A stretch of DNA of 33,889 nt from Bacteroidales bacterium (GTDB lineage Bacteria > Bacteroidota > Bacteroidia > Bacteroidales > 4484-276), in assembly GCA_021740425.1 (NCBI GenBank), contig JAIOZV010000017.1, positions 1 through 33,889 on the forward strand. Direction: 5' to 3'. Made by a program: the position numbers and the translations under genes. A model generated the notes under the pieces. That model saw only the letters and a list, made by a program, of their open reading frames with translations, was not told where the DNA came from and made no database searches. Positions 17,768 to 25,582 of this stretch are shown piece by piece. Numbering within the stretch: position 1 is the stretch's first letter; every line of letters starts with the position of its first letter.

Positions 17768-19288
17768 TTAATAATTAGGATTCTGAACCATAAGTTGGTT
17801 GTTGCGCAATTCATCCAGGGGGATGGGGTACAGTTCGTGTTTCCCTGCAACAAATCCTCTGCTGCCCAGTACTTGTGGAGCCAATCCCCAGCGAATCAAA
17901 TCGAGGAAACGAACGGCCTCAAAAGAGAGTTCCAGTTGACGCTCAACAACAATATCTTCAAAAGTGAGAGCGCTCAGCGAATTTAATTGGGCACGTTCTC
18001 TAACCTTGTTAAATTCAACAAGTGCACCTGCTTCGTTTCCGGCTCTGAATTTTGCTTCAGCAGCCATCAGCAATACATCGGCATAGCGCAAAAGGCGAAC
18101 GTTGGTTCCGTAGTTGAGTTCAGGAACGGCACCGTTGTCACCACTTGTTTCGCTCATGCGGGTAGCATATTTTATGCGGATACAGCCGTCCCATCCCCAT
18201 GAATCGGGGTTGCTCCAGCCACCGCCAACAGCTTCCAATTCGGTCATGCTCCACAATGTGCTGTTTCTGCGTACTTCATCTCCTGCATCAACAAAAGTTT
18301 GATAAAGAGCTAATTGAGGGTAGTTAAATCCCCAGCCACCAATCAGTCCGCTTTCGCCGGCATTGAAATAGTCGCCGCGTGGTCCGCAAAGCTGCCAGTG
18401 AATATTGTTTTCCATCGCACGATTTCCACCCCACTGGAAAGTTCCCCAATCGTAACCTTCGGTGGTAACGTACATCACTTCAAAAATCGATTCCACGCCA
18501 AGCTCCTGGTCTTTCAGGAAAAGAGTGCTGTAATCATCACTAAGTTCGTATTCACCGCTGGCAATCACCTGATCAAAAGCTGCTGCTGCATCAGCCCATT
18601 TTTCCTGGTATAAATATGCTTTTCCGAGCAATGCCTGAGCAGCTCCTTTGGAGGCTCTCATTACATCATCAGCACCATAAGCGCTTTTCGCAGGCAGGCC
18701 GGCGATGGCATCTTTCAGGTCCTGTTCGATTTGTGCCCAGATATCGGCAACCGGTGCCGGTGGTTGTTGGTACTCGCTGGGGGCAAGTTCAACGAGATTC
18801 AGAGGAACGCTTCCAAACATACTCACCAGTTCAAAATAGAAATATGCCCTGAGGAATTTAGCTTCAGAGATTACCTGGTTGCGGTAATCATTTTCGTTCA
18901 CCACATTGTTTATTACAAGGTTTGCCCTATATACTCCATAAAAGTTGGATTGATAAACTGACGTAATGGTAGGGTTACCTGCCGAGTAGGTAAAAATATC
19001 GAGCTCCTGGTATGGAGGCTGGTCGCCGGCATCACCACCACCGGTCAATGATTCGTCCGAAGGGAAAGTCTTAACAAGATAAGCGCTGTTCCAGTCACGG
19101 GCATACATCCATTGAAGGATGTCATAAGTTGCCATAACGGCCATGGTGGCATCTTCATCTGTTTTGTAAAATGTACTCACTGCGGCTTTGCCAAGTGGGT
19201 CTGTTTCCAGAAAATCTTTCGAACATGCTGTCATGGCTGTAATGATGACAACAACACTTAATATTTTATAGAATTTATTAAATTTCAT
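17768..19288 (-). CDS. susD: SusD/RagB family outer-membrane glycan-binding lipoprotein
   Basis: A 506-residue lipoprotein with Cys 22 after M-T-A. The family's N-terminal S-K-D-F-L-E-T-D-P and the F-Y-K-T-D-E-D-A segment follow. The body is TPR-like helices (E-A-K-F-L-R-A-Y-F-Y-F-E-L near residue 145; A-L-L-G-K-A-Y-L-Y). The C-terminal signature is L-L-R-Y-A-D-V-L-L-M-A-A-E-A, then R-x-L-E-L-x-F-E-x-x-R-x-x-D-L-I-R-W-G, and L-Y-P-I-P near the end. SusD proteins form the lid of the SusC channel on the cell surface and bind oligosaccharides. Its start lies 47 bases after the SusC stop. Specificity cannot be read directly; the divergent cellobiose phosphorylase, GH3 and GH5 genes suggest beta-glucan pieces. 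The gene symbol marks the family, not starch. Confidence 0.95.
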   Translation of the reverse strand: MKFNKFYKILSVVVIITAMTACSKDFLETDPLGKAAVSTFYKTDEDATMAVMATYDILQWMYARDWNSAYLVKTFPSDESLTGGGDAGDQPPYQELDIFTYSAGNPTITSVYQSNFYGVYRANLVINNVVNENDYRNQVISEAKFLRAYFYFELVSMFGSVPLNLVELAPSEYQQPPAPVADIWAQIEQDLKDAIAGLPAKSAYGADDVMRASKGAAQALLGKAYLYQEKWADAAAAFDQVIASGEYELSDDYSTLFLKDQELGVESIFEVMYVTTEGYDWGTFQWGGNRAMENNIHWQLCGPRGDYFNAGESGLIGGWGFNYPQLALYQTFVDAGDEVRRNSTLWSMTELEAVGGGWSNPDSWGWDGCIRIKYATRMSETSGDNGAVPELNYGTNVRLLRYADVLLMAAEAKFRAGNEAGALVEFNKVRERAQLNSLSALTFEDIVVERQLELSFEAVRFLDLIRWGLAPQVLGSRGFVAGKHELYPIPLDELRNNQLMVQNPNY

Positions 19289-19335
19289 ATCTGTAATTTT
19301 AATGGTTTATTAATATTTTGCTTACAAAGATCAGC

Positions 19336-22300
19336 TTATAATGAAATCTGTAATCCCATCATAAATTTCTTTGGAGTAGGATACACACCACGGTCGATGC
19401 CCTGGCTGTTGTTGTCGTTGCTTCCTGCCTCAACATCCATACCCGGATATTTGGTGATTGTGAAATAATCATCCAAAGAAACGTACAGGCGCAGGTTGTC
19501 AACTTTAATGGTATTGAGTACTTTTTTTGGTAAAGAATAACCCAATTGAAGCTGTTTAACCCTTAAATAGCTGCCATCAAATACCATCAAATCGCTATTG
19601 TATGCGTAAGGATTGGAAGGATCGGCGCGGAACCAATCGTTGGTAGAACCTTCACCAGTCCATCTGTCTTCAAAGAAAAATTCAGGACGGTTGTAGGTTG
19701 AACGGTCGGTTCTGTTCCATGCCATCAAAATATCGTTGCCAACAGTCCCCTGAAGGAATAAATTGAGGTCGAAATTTTTGTACATGAAATTAAAGTTTGC
19801 ACCAAAAAGGAAATCAGGATGGGGATCGCCAATATAAGTCTGGTCATCTTCATTGATTAGTTCGTCACCATTAGTATTTACAACGATAGGATCGCCGGGA
19901 ACAGGAGCATAGCCTGTAAGACCATTATCGCTGATGTACTGATCAATTTGAGCCTGGTTTTGGAAAATACCATTGGTTTCGTAACCTCTGAAGTACCAGA
20001 TAGGCTGTCCTTCTTCAAAATAGGTAGCTGTCCAGCCGGTACCAATACCTGCACCTGAAACACGCTCGAGTAAAGGATTGAGATAGGTTACCTCATTTTT
20101 AATGGTGGTCAGGTTTACACCGATATTGTATTTGAAGTCGCCTTGCATTTCACGCCATCCCAGTTCAAATTCAAAACCTTTGTTCACCACATCACCGGCA
20201 TTCACAAAAGGAGCATTGTTTCCAACCGACAACGGGGGAGAACCCGGGGTCAGGAGGTCGATGGTTTTTTTGTTGAAATAATCGGCAGAAAAGGTAAGTT
20301 TGCCTTCTAAAAACCGCATATCGATACCCAGGTCGATTTGTTCGGAAGTTTCCCAGGTCAATTCAGGATTCGCAAGCAATTCAGGTTCTGCACCTGTGTA
20401 GTAACCGCCGCCGGGTTTCGGATATTTGATACCTGCCGTGGTAATCAGTGAGCGGAACTGGTCGGGGCCTAAATTTGATAGGCTGCCGTTTTGTCCCCAG
20501 CTTGCTCTTACTTTAAAGAAATCGATGATTCCGGAATTAAAAAAATCTTCTTCAGTTACTATCCAGCCTGCTGCCACAGAAGGGAAATAACCCCACTTGT
20601 TGTTGGCAGCAAACAAGGATGAACCGTCAGCGCGAATGGCAACATCCAACATGTATTTTCCTGAATAATTATAAGATGCTCTGCCGAAATATGAGTTAAG
20701 ATTTTTTACCTCGTTGGTTCCTGAAATTTTTCCGTCGATCTCAACATTGCCATGCTGGGCATAATTATCATCTTCAACAAACATAGGACCTGAAATGGAG
20801 TTGAGGTAGTTGGAGGTATATGATTGCGCTGAAGTACCTGCAAGGATTGAAACGTTGTGTTTGTCAAACTTCATGTCGTAAGTTGCGAAATTTTCCCACA
20901 GCCATGTTGACCAGGTATTTCTGTTGTCTCTGGTATTTGGTGTAGTGTTGTTTCTTTCGCCCGAAAACCAATAGGTTGGATACCATGTGGTGTAGCGCTG
21001 TTCGGTGTAATCAATACCGGCTCTTGTGGTAAAAGTCAGGTTTTTAACTGGTTTAATCTTGGCATAGATATTCCCAAAAATATTGTTTGATTTGGTTTCG
21101 CCCTGCTCCAGCGAAAGCTTGGCCAGAGGGTTTGCAACTTCACCTTTAACAAAATCAGATAAGCCATAGTAGTTTCCACTGCCATCCTGTAGTAGGGTAT
21201 ATCCTGCATTTTGTGCATCCTGGGCAAACTGAGGAAGTGTGCCGTTAGGAAAGGTTACAGGTGTTGTAGGATCCATGGCAAGTGCATCAACAACAAGACC
21301 CCCGAATTCATCATCTTCAACAACGGCTTCGCGTTTTACATTTGCATAATTGAAGTTGTTTCCTACTTCCAGCCATTTTTTAACATCATGGCTGGAGTTA
21401 AAGCGGAAAGTCAGACGCTCATAATTTGATTTGTCCCTGCCAACAATCCCATCCTGATTGAAATAAGAGGCTGATACCAGATAACGGCTTTTGTCATTTC
21501 CACCTGTAAACGACAAGTAGTGTTTTTGCATGGGTGCATTGCTTGTAATTTCTTCCATCCAGTTGGTGTTGTATTCCGGATTTTCAGGAACTGTAACACC
21601 AACATTGGCTTCCTGAATCCAGGTTGTCCACTGGCTGGCATTCATTGCTTTGGTAAGTTTACCAGGTGATTGAATGCCGTACTGGAAATTATAATTAATT
21701 TTTGCTTCGCCGGCTTCCCCAGATTTGGTGGTGATAATCATTACCCCGTTGGCAGCTTCAGCACCATAAATGGCGGCGGAGGCAGCATCTTTCAAAATCT
21801 CAACCGATTTGATGTCGGAAGGATCGATTCTTGAAATATCCCCGGTTCTCATTCCGTCAACAATATAGAGAGGGTCGGAATTTCCGTTACTGCCTGCGCC
21901 ACGGATTCTTACTTTGAGCGCAGCCCCCGGAGAACCCGAGTTGGGCAATACATTAACACCAGCCACACGACCCTGGATGGCCTGGTTGACATTGGTTGCC
22001 GGAAGGCTTTGTAAATCCTTGGCTTCTACTTTGGAAATGGCTCCCGTAACAAGACTTTTTTTCTGTGTTCCGTAACCAATTACCATTACCTCCTGAAGTG
22101 CTACCACGTTTTCTTCCAGCACCACATTTACCGTTTCGCTTGAGCTTACCTGCACCTGTTTGGGCAAAAACCCGACAAAAGAAAATGTTAGTGTTGTATT
22201 TGAATTTGGCGACTCGAGTTTAAAGGCGCCATTAATGTCGGAAGTGGTACCATTTGTAGTACCTTCTTCATAAACGTTTACGCCGGGCAGAGTTTCTCCG

Positions 22301-22443
22301 TTGGTGTTTTTTACCGTTCCGGTGTAGGTGTAAACTGTTTGGGCACCGGCATAAGATACCATGCCCAACAAAAGTAAACCCAGCATAAGCATACGCTTTT
22401 GCAGCCGGGTCTTCGCATTCATTGGTGTAGTTGTTCTCATCAT
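19336..22443 (-). CDS. susC: SusC/RagA family TonB-dependent outer-membrane transporter
   Basis: A 1035-residue outer-membrane protein. The signal peptide ends near residue 35 (Y-A-G-A-Q). A carboxypeptidase-regulatory-like beta domain (about 40-112, with the L-P-G-V-N-V and F-S-F-V-G-F segments) is followed by the plug, with V-I-G-Y-G-T-Q-K-K, Q-G-R-V-A-G-V and the SusC marks P-L-Y-I-V-D-G and I-L-K-D-A-A-S-A-A-I-Y-G-A-E-A-A-N-G. The C-terminal beta-barrel ends in aromatic/Leu strands. With SusD it imports oligosaccharides using TonB energy. The first ATG at 22443 is taken; the second ATG, three bases later, is equally possible. Its promoter and operator lie at 22596-22643, after a leader of about 160 bases. 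No extra surface binding protein (SusE/F type) follows SusD. Confidence 0.96.
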   Translation of the reverse strand: MMRTTTPMNAKTRLQKRMLMLGLLLLGMVSYAGAQTVYTYTGTVKNTNGETLPGVNVYEEGTTNGTTSDINGAFKLESPNSNTTLTFSFVGFLPKQVQVSSSETVNVVLEENVVALQEVMVIGYGTQKKSLVTGAISKVEAKDLQSLPATNVNQAIQGRVAGVNVLPNSGSPGAALKVRIRGAGSNGNSDPLYIVDGMRTGDISRIDPSDIKSVEILKDAASAAIYGAEAANGVMIITTKSGEAGEAKINYNFQYGIQSPGKLTKAMNASQWTTWIQEANVGVTVPENPEYNTNWMEEITSNAPMQKHYLSFTGGNDKSRYLVSASYFNQDGIVGRDKSNYERLTFRFNSSHDVKKWLEVGNNFNYANVKREAVVEDDEFGGLVVDALAMDPTTPVTFPNGTLPQFAQDAQNAGYTLLQDGSGNYYGLSDFVKGEVANPLAKLSLEQGETKSNNIFGNIYAKIKPVKNLTFTTRAGIDYTEQRYTTWYPTYWFSGERNNTTPNTRDNRNTWSTWLWENFATYDMKFDKHNVSILAGTSAQSYTSNYLNSISGPMFVEDDNYAQHGNVEIDGKISGTNEVKNLNSYFGRASYNYSGKYMLDVAIRADGSSLFAANNKWGYFPSVAAGWIVTEEDFFNSGIIDFFKVRASWGQNGSLSNLGPDQFRSLITTAGIKYPKPGGGYYTGAEPELLANPELTWETSEQIDLGIDMRFLEGKLTFSADYFNKKTIDLLTPGSPPLSVGNNAPFVNAGDVVNKGFEFELGWREMQGDFKYNIGVNLTTIKNEVTYLNPLLERVSGAGIGTGWTATYFEEGQPIWYFRGYETNGIFQNQAQIDQYISDNGLTGYAPVPGDPIVVNTNGDELINEDDQTYIGDPHPDFLFGANFNFMYKNFDLNLFLQGTVGNDILMAWNRTDRSTYNRPEFFFEDRWTGEGSTNDWFRADPSNPYAYNSDLMVFDGSYLRVKQLQLGYSLPKKVLNTIKVDNLRLYVSLDDYFTITKYPGMDVEAGSNDNNSQGIDRGVYPTPKKFMMGLQISL

Positions 22444-22529
22444 ACATTAAATATTTGATTAGTACTTAAAATTTGATTGTGATTTGGTGTTGACTTTTTC
22501 TCTTTTCTACAGTGTTTGTTTCAAGCTAA

Positions 22530-22544
22530 ATGTAATCTTTACAT
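22530..22544. promoter_or_regulatory. third candidate operator palindrome in the susC leader
   Basis: ATGTAATCTTTACAT has perfect six-base arms around TCT and the same TGTAA/TTACA half-sites as the two operators below. It lies inside the susC leader, about 65 bases downstream of the promoter-proximal operator. A further overlapping half-site pair, TTACATTGTAA, is at 22567-22577. Confidence 0.4.
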
Positions 22545-22595
22545 GAATTTTGACATATTAAAATTATTACATTGTAATTCAGGTTAATAATGAAA

Positions 22596-22610
22596 GTGTA
22601 AATAATACAC
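22596..22610. promoter_or_regulatory. candidate operator at the susC transcription start
   Basis: GTGTAAATAATACAC has five-base inverted arms GTGTA/TACAC. It begins three bases downstream of the susC -7 element (minus strand), so it covers the expected transcription start. Same arms and same position relative to the promoter as the site at 22795-22809. Confidence 0.7.
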
Positions 22611-22613
22611 AGA

Positions 22614-22643
22614 CAAAAGTAAAATTATTTTTATAAATCCAAG
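22614..22643 (-). promoter_or_regulatory. susC promoter: CTTG, 18 bases, TACTTTTG
   Basis: Read on the minus strand, CTTG (22643-22640) is followed after 18 bases by TACTTTTG (22621-22614), an exact TAnnTTTG -7 box. The same spacing and CTTG box occur in the divergent regulator promoter. Between the two promoters, 22644-22761 is very AT-rich (poly-A and poly-T runs) without a gene. Confidence 0.7.
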
Positions 22644-22761
22644 AAAAAAAAATAAAAAATAAAAAATTTAACATTTTATTTTTTTAAACTATAATATATG
22701 GTGTGTTAAATGATTGATTAATAATTTAATAAATTAATTGTGCATTTTTTTCTAAAATCTC

Positions 22762-22790
22762 TTGTTTTTTTTAAAAAACGCTTATTTTTG
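22762..22790 (+). promoter_or_regulatory. promoter of the NUDIX-type regulator gene: CTTG, 18 bases, TATTTTTG
   Basis: TTG of CTTG at 22762-22764 is followed after 18 bases by TATTTTTG (22783-22790), an exact TAnnTTTG. It lies 29 bases before the regulator start and mirrors the susC promoter. Confidence 0.65.
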
Positions 22791-22794
22791 CAAA

Positions 22795-22809
22795 GTGTAA
22801 TAATTACAC
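22795..22809. promoter_or_regulatory. candidate operator at the regulator gene's own transcription start
   Basis: GTGTAATAATTACAC is a perfect palindrome with seven-base arms around one central A. It begins four bases after the -7 box and ends ten bases before the regulator's start codon, a layout expected for self-repression. Confidence 0.7.
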
Positions 22810-22819
22810 AACATGTTTT

Positions 22820-23554
22820 ATGAATAAAATAATACCAAATATTTCTGTTGACTGTGTTGTTTTTGGCTTCGATTCGTCAGGATTAAAAGTATTGTTAAGA
22901 AACAGAAAACTTGAATGCCCTGAAACCGGCCAGTTGCTTATCAACGATCATACGATAACAGGTTTTCACGTGTATGAAGGAGAGGATTTGGATTCGGCAG
23001 CCCAACGCACGTTATTTAATATTACAGGCCTGACCGGAATTTATTTGGAGCAATTTTATGCTTTTGGAAGTGTAGAGCGGGTAAACAGCGAGAAAGAAAA
23101 ATGCTGGAGGAGCTACAACAATTTGGGAATTAGTGACCATGTTTTTTCAGTAGGCTATCTTTCACTTGTCGATAGTACCAAAATAAAACCCGACCAGGAA
23201 CATGCTGATGTAAGCTGGATGCCTGTGGATAATCTTCCTGAATTGGGCTTCGATCACAAGGAAATTATTGCAAAGGCTCTCGAAAGATTGCGTTTGAAAG
23301 TCAGGCTGGAACCAATAGGTTTTGAATTGCTTCCCGAAAAATTTACACTGCGTGAAATGCAGGAACTTTATGAGTGCATTTTGGGAACAAGCTTCGACAG
23401 GCGGAATTTCCGCAAAAAGATCGGCCAGATGAAATATGTGATCCCCTTGAATGAAAAACAAAAGGGTGTAGCCCACAAACCTGCCCAAAAGTACATTTTC
23501 AGCAGGGACGTTTATGAACGTACAAAAATTGAGAAACTTGACTTTTCTATATAA
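22820..23554 (+). CDS. NrtR/AraR-like transcriptional regulator (NUDIX fold without catalytic residues, winged helix)
   Basis: A 244-residue protein of the NUDIX-related regulator family, which includes NrtR and Bacteroides AraR. Residues 8 to about 155 form the NUDIX fold with the start I-S-V-D-C-V-V-F-G-F. The segment matching the NUDIX catalytic box is R63-T-L-F-N-I-T-G-L71: the glutamates required for hydrolysis (R-E-x-x-E-E-x-G) are replaced by T, N and I, so it should sense a ligand rather than cut it. Residues 170-240 form the DNA-binding winged helix (F-T-L-R-E-M-Q-E-L-Y, then F-D-R-R-N-F-R-K-K-I). Such proteins repress sugar genes and let go when the sugar or a derivative binds. It is divergent from susCD and precedes the symporter gene by 179 bases. 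A repressor role is inferred from operator placement. Confidence 0.9.
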   Translation: MNKIIPNISVDCVVFGFDSSGLKVLLRNRKLECPETGQLLINDHTITGFHVYEGEDLDSAAQRTLFNITGLTGIYLEQFYAFGSVERVNSEKEKCWRSYNNLGISDHVFSVGYLSLVDSTKIKPDQEHADVSWMPVDNLPELGFDHKEIIAKALERLRLKVRLEPIGFELLPEKFTLREMQELYECILGTSFDRRNFRKKIGQMKYVIPLNEKQKGVAHKPAQKYIFSRDVYERTKIEKLDFSI

Positions 23555-23637
23555 TACAGTATTTGTTTTGAGTGTGATGCAGACTTTTTTAAAAAGAACA
23601 TTTTGATAAAAGCGTAAAAAATTGACATTAGAATTAT

Positions 23638-23664
23638 TCTTTACGGCCAACATTGCTGTAAAGA
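23638..23664. promoter_or_regulatory. inverted repeat upstream of the symporter gene
   Basis: TCTTTAC and GTAAAGA form seven-base inverted arms with a 13-base gap, 70 bases before the symporter start. It may be an operator or an RNA hairpin. No clean TAnnTTTG box is seen in the 179-base gap, and no convincing terminator follows the regulator gene, so read-through from the regulator promoter is possible. Confidence 0.35.
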
Positions 23665-23733
23665 GAAAAATATTGTGATTTCGCTTTTTTTTGCCTGTTC
23701 ATTTTTTTTAATTTTTGAACCAATTCACATCTC

Positions 23734-25566
23734 ATGACACTTCACATTATCGACTTACTGATTATCGGCACTTACCTGGCTGCCACCATATTTATTGGTG
23801 TGTTCCTTCGCAAGCGCGCCCAAAAGAGTAAAAATTCATACCTCCTTGGCGGAAATCAATTGCCCTGGTACATGCTTGGGCTTTCCAACGCATCGGGCAT
23901 GTTCGACATTTCCGGCACCATGTGGCTGGTTACGCTTGGGTTTGTTTACGGGCTAAAGAGTATGTGGATACCCTGGCTCTGGCCGGTCTTCAACCAGATA
24001 TTCCTCATGGTATTTTTGTCAGTTTGGCTCAGGCGTTCAAATGTTACAACCGGTGCCGAATGGATAAAAACCCGATTCGGTGGCGGTCGTGGATCATCAT
24101 TGTCGCACAATATTGTTGTGGTTTACGCTCTGATTAGTTGCCTTGGATTTCTGGCCTACGGCTTTATCGGTCTTGGAAAGTTCATGCTTATTTTTATACC
24201 CTGGCAATTTGTTTGCAATCTTACCGGACTTCCGTCTGATATTATTGCACCTGAATACATACCGCATTTGTACGGATTGATATTCACACTTTTTGCAACT
24301 TTTTATGCAGTTTTGGGGGGAATGATGAGTATAGTGTGGACAGATGTTTTGCAATACCTGATCATGACAGTTGCATCTTTAATAATTGGAGTAATTGCAA
24401 TGAACGCTCTTGCAGTTAACGATCTGATTGTTCCAAATGGTTGGATGTCGCCATGGTTCGGCTGGCAGCTCGATCTGGACTGGTCCGCGATTATTCCCGA
24501 AGTGAACCGGAAAATAGCAGAAGACGGATTTTCATTGTTCAGCATATTTATGATGATGATGCTCTTCAAAGGTTTCCTTGTTAGTACTGCAGGACCTGCC
24601 CCAAATTATGACATGCAGAAAATTCTTTCCACGAAATCGCCAAAGGAAGCCGCCAAAATGAGTGGTATGGTTTCGCTGGTTTTAAATCCTGTCAGGTATT
24701 TCATGATTACCGGCTTTGTGGTGCTTGCACTGCTTTATTATGATGAATTAAATCTTTTAATTGCAGGGCAAATCGACTTTGAACAGATACTGCCCTCAGC
24801 CATTAAGGAATTTGTTCCGGTAGGTCTCACAGGACTTTTGCTGGCCGGTTTGCTTGCAGCTTTCATGTCAACTTTTGCAGGAACCCTCAATGCAGCACAG
24901 GCATACATTGTAAACGATATCTACCTTAAGGTGAAACCTGACGCTGCCAACAATAATATTAAAAGTATGAATTACATTGTTGGGGTTGTAGTGGTTGCCG
25001 TTAGTATTGTAATCGGCATTTATGCCAAAAATGTAAACAGTCTCCTGCAATGGATCGTGTCGGCACTCTGGGGAAGTTATGTTGCTTCAAACGTATTGAA
25101 ATGGTATTGGTGGAGGTTCAACGCTTATGGCTATTTCTGGGGAATGCTTGCAGGTTTGATACCGGCCTTGATTTTCCCATTGATTTTTCATGAAACCCTT
25201 GAGCTGTACTACTTCCCGCTGTTGTTGCTTATTTCGGTACTCGGCTGTATCGGCGGGACGTATCTGAAACCTGCAACTGATGTGGAAGTATTGGACGCTT
25301 TTTATAAAAATGTTCGCCCCTGGGGTTTCTGGAAGCCGGTTAAGGAACGAATTATGGCTGCCGATCCTGCTTTTGAGGAAAACAGGAATTTCAAAAAGGA
25401 TATGCTAAACGTAATTATTGGCATTGTTTGGCAAACATCACTTGTTGCAGCACCCATATTTGTAGTGCTCAGGCAATGGTGGCCTGCAGCAATTGCAGTA
25501 TCAATTATCCTGCTAACATCCGTGACACTGAAAAAAACCTGGTGGAATACCCTGCCTGAAAACTAA
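23734..25566 (+). CDS. sodium:solute symporter (SSS/SLC5 family), probably for cellobiose or glucose
   Basis: A 610-residue inner-membrane protein with about 13-15 hydrophobic helices and the LeuT-like fold of the SSS family. It begins with a short periplasmic end and a first helix, then the [10 protein letters not shown] segment and the broken helix [10 protein letters not shown]. The helix equivalent to vSGLT TM8 carries S379-T380 in [11 protein letters not shown], where vSGLT has the Ser pair of the Na2 site, followed by the family's D-I-Y. This supports Na+ coupling. The substrate is inferred from context: it lies 16 bases before a cytoplasmic cellobiose phosphorylase gene, which needs cellobiose in the cytoplasm. 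Glucose released by the GH3 enzymes is the alternative. Codon use does not look foreign to its neighbours. Confidence 0.92.
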   Translation: MTLHIIDLLIIGTYLAATIFIGVFLRKRAQKSKNSYLLGGNQLPWYMLGLSNASGMFDISGTMWLVTLGFVYGLKSMWIPWLWPVFNQIFLMVFLSVWLRRSNVTTGAEWIKTRFGGGRGSSLSHNIVVVYALISCLGFLAYGFIGLGKFMLIFIPWQFVCNLTGLPSDIIAPEYIPHLYGLIFTLFATFYAVLGGMMSIVWTDVLQYLIMTVASLIIGVIAMNALAVNDLIVPNGWMSPWFGWQLDLDWSAIIPEVNRKIAEDGFSLFSIFMMMMLFKGFLVSTAGPAPNYDMQKILSTKSPKEAAKMSGMVSLVLNPVRYFMITGFVVLALLYYDELNLLIAGQIDFEQILPSAIKEFVPVGLTGLLLAGLLAAFMSTFAGTLNAAQAYIVNDIYLKVKPDAANNNIKSMNYIVGVVVVAVSIVIGIYAKNVNSLLQWIVSALWGSYVASNVLKWYWWRFNAYGYFWGMLAGLIPALIFPLIFHETLELYYFPLLLLISVLGCIGGTYLKPATDVEVLDAFYKNVRPWGFWKPVKERIMAADPAFEENRNFKKDMLNVIIGIVWQTSLVAAPIFVVLRQWWPAAIAVSIILLTSVTLKKTWWNTLPEN

Positions 25567-25582
25567 ACTTAAAAAAAACAAA

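Noticed and set aside
22641-22760. The AT-rich stretch between susC and the regulator as a replication origin or attachment site
   Set aside because: No DnaA-box cluster, direct repeats or integrase gene; the composition is explained by two divergent promoters.
23615-23625. TTGACA-like sequence before the symporter gene as a sigma-70 -35 box
   Set aside because: Bacteroidota use a different consensus (TTTG and TAnnTTTG), and no fitting partner box lies at the right distance.
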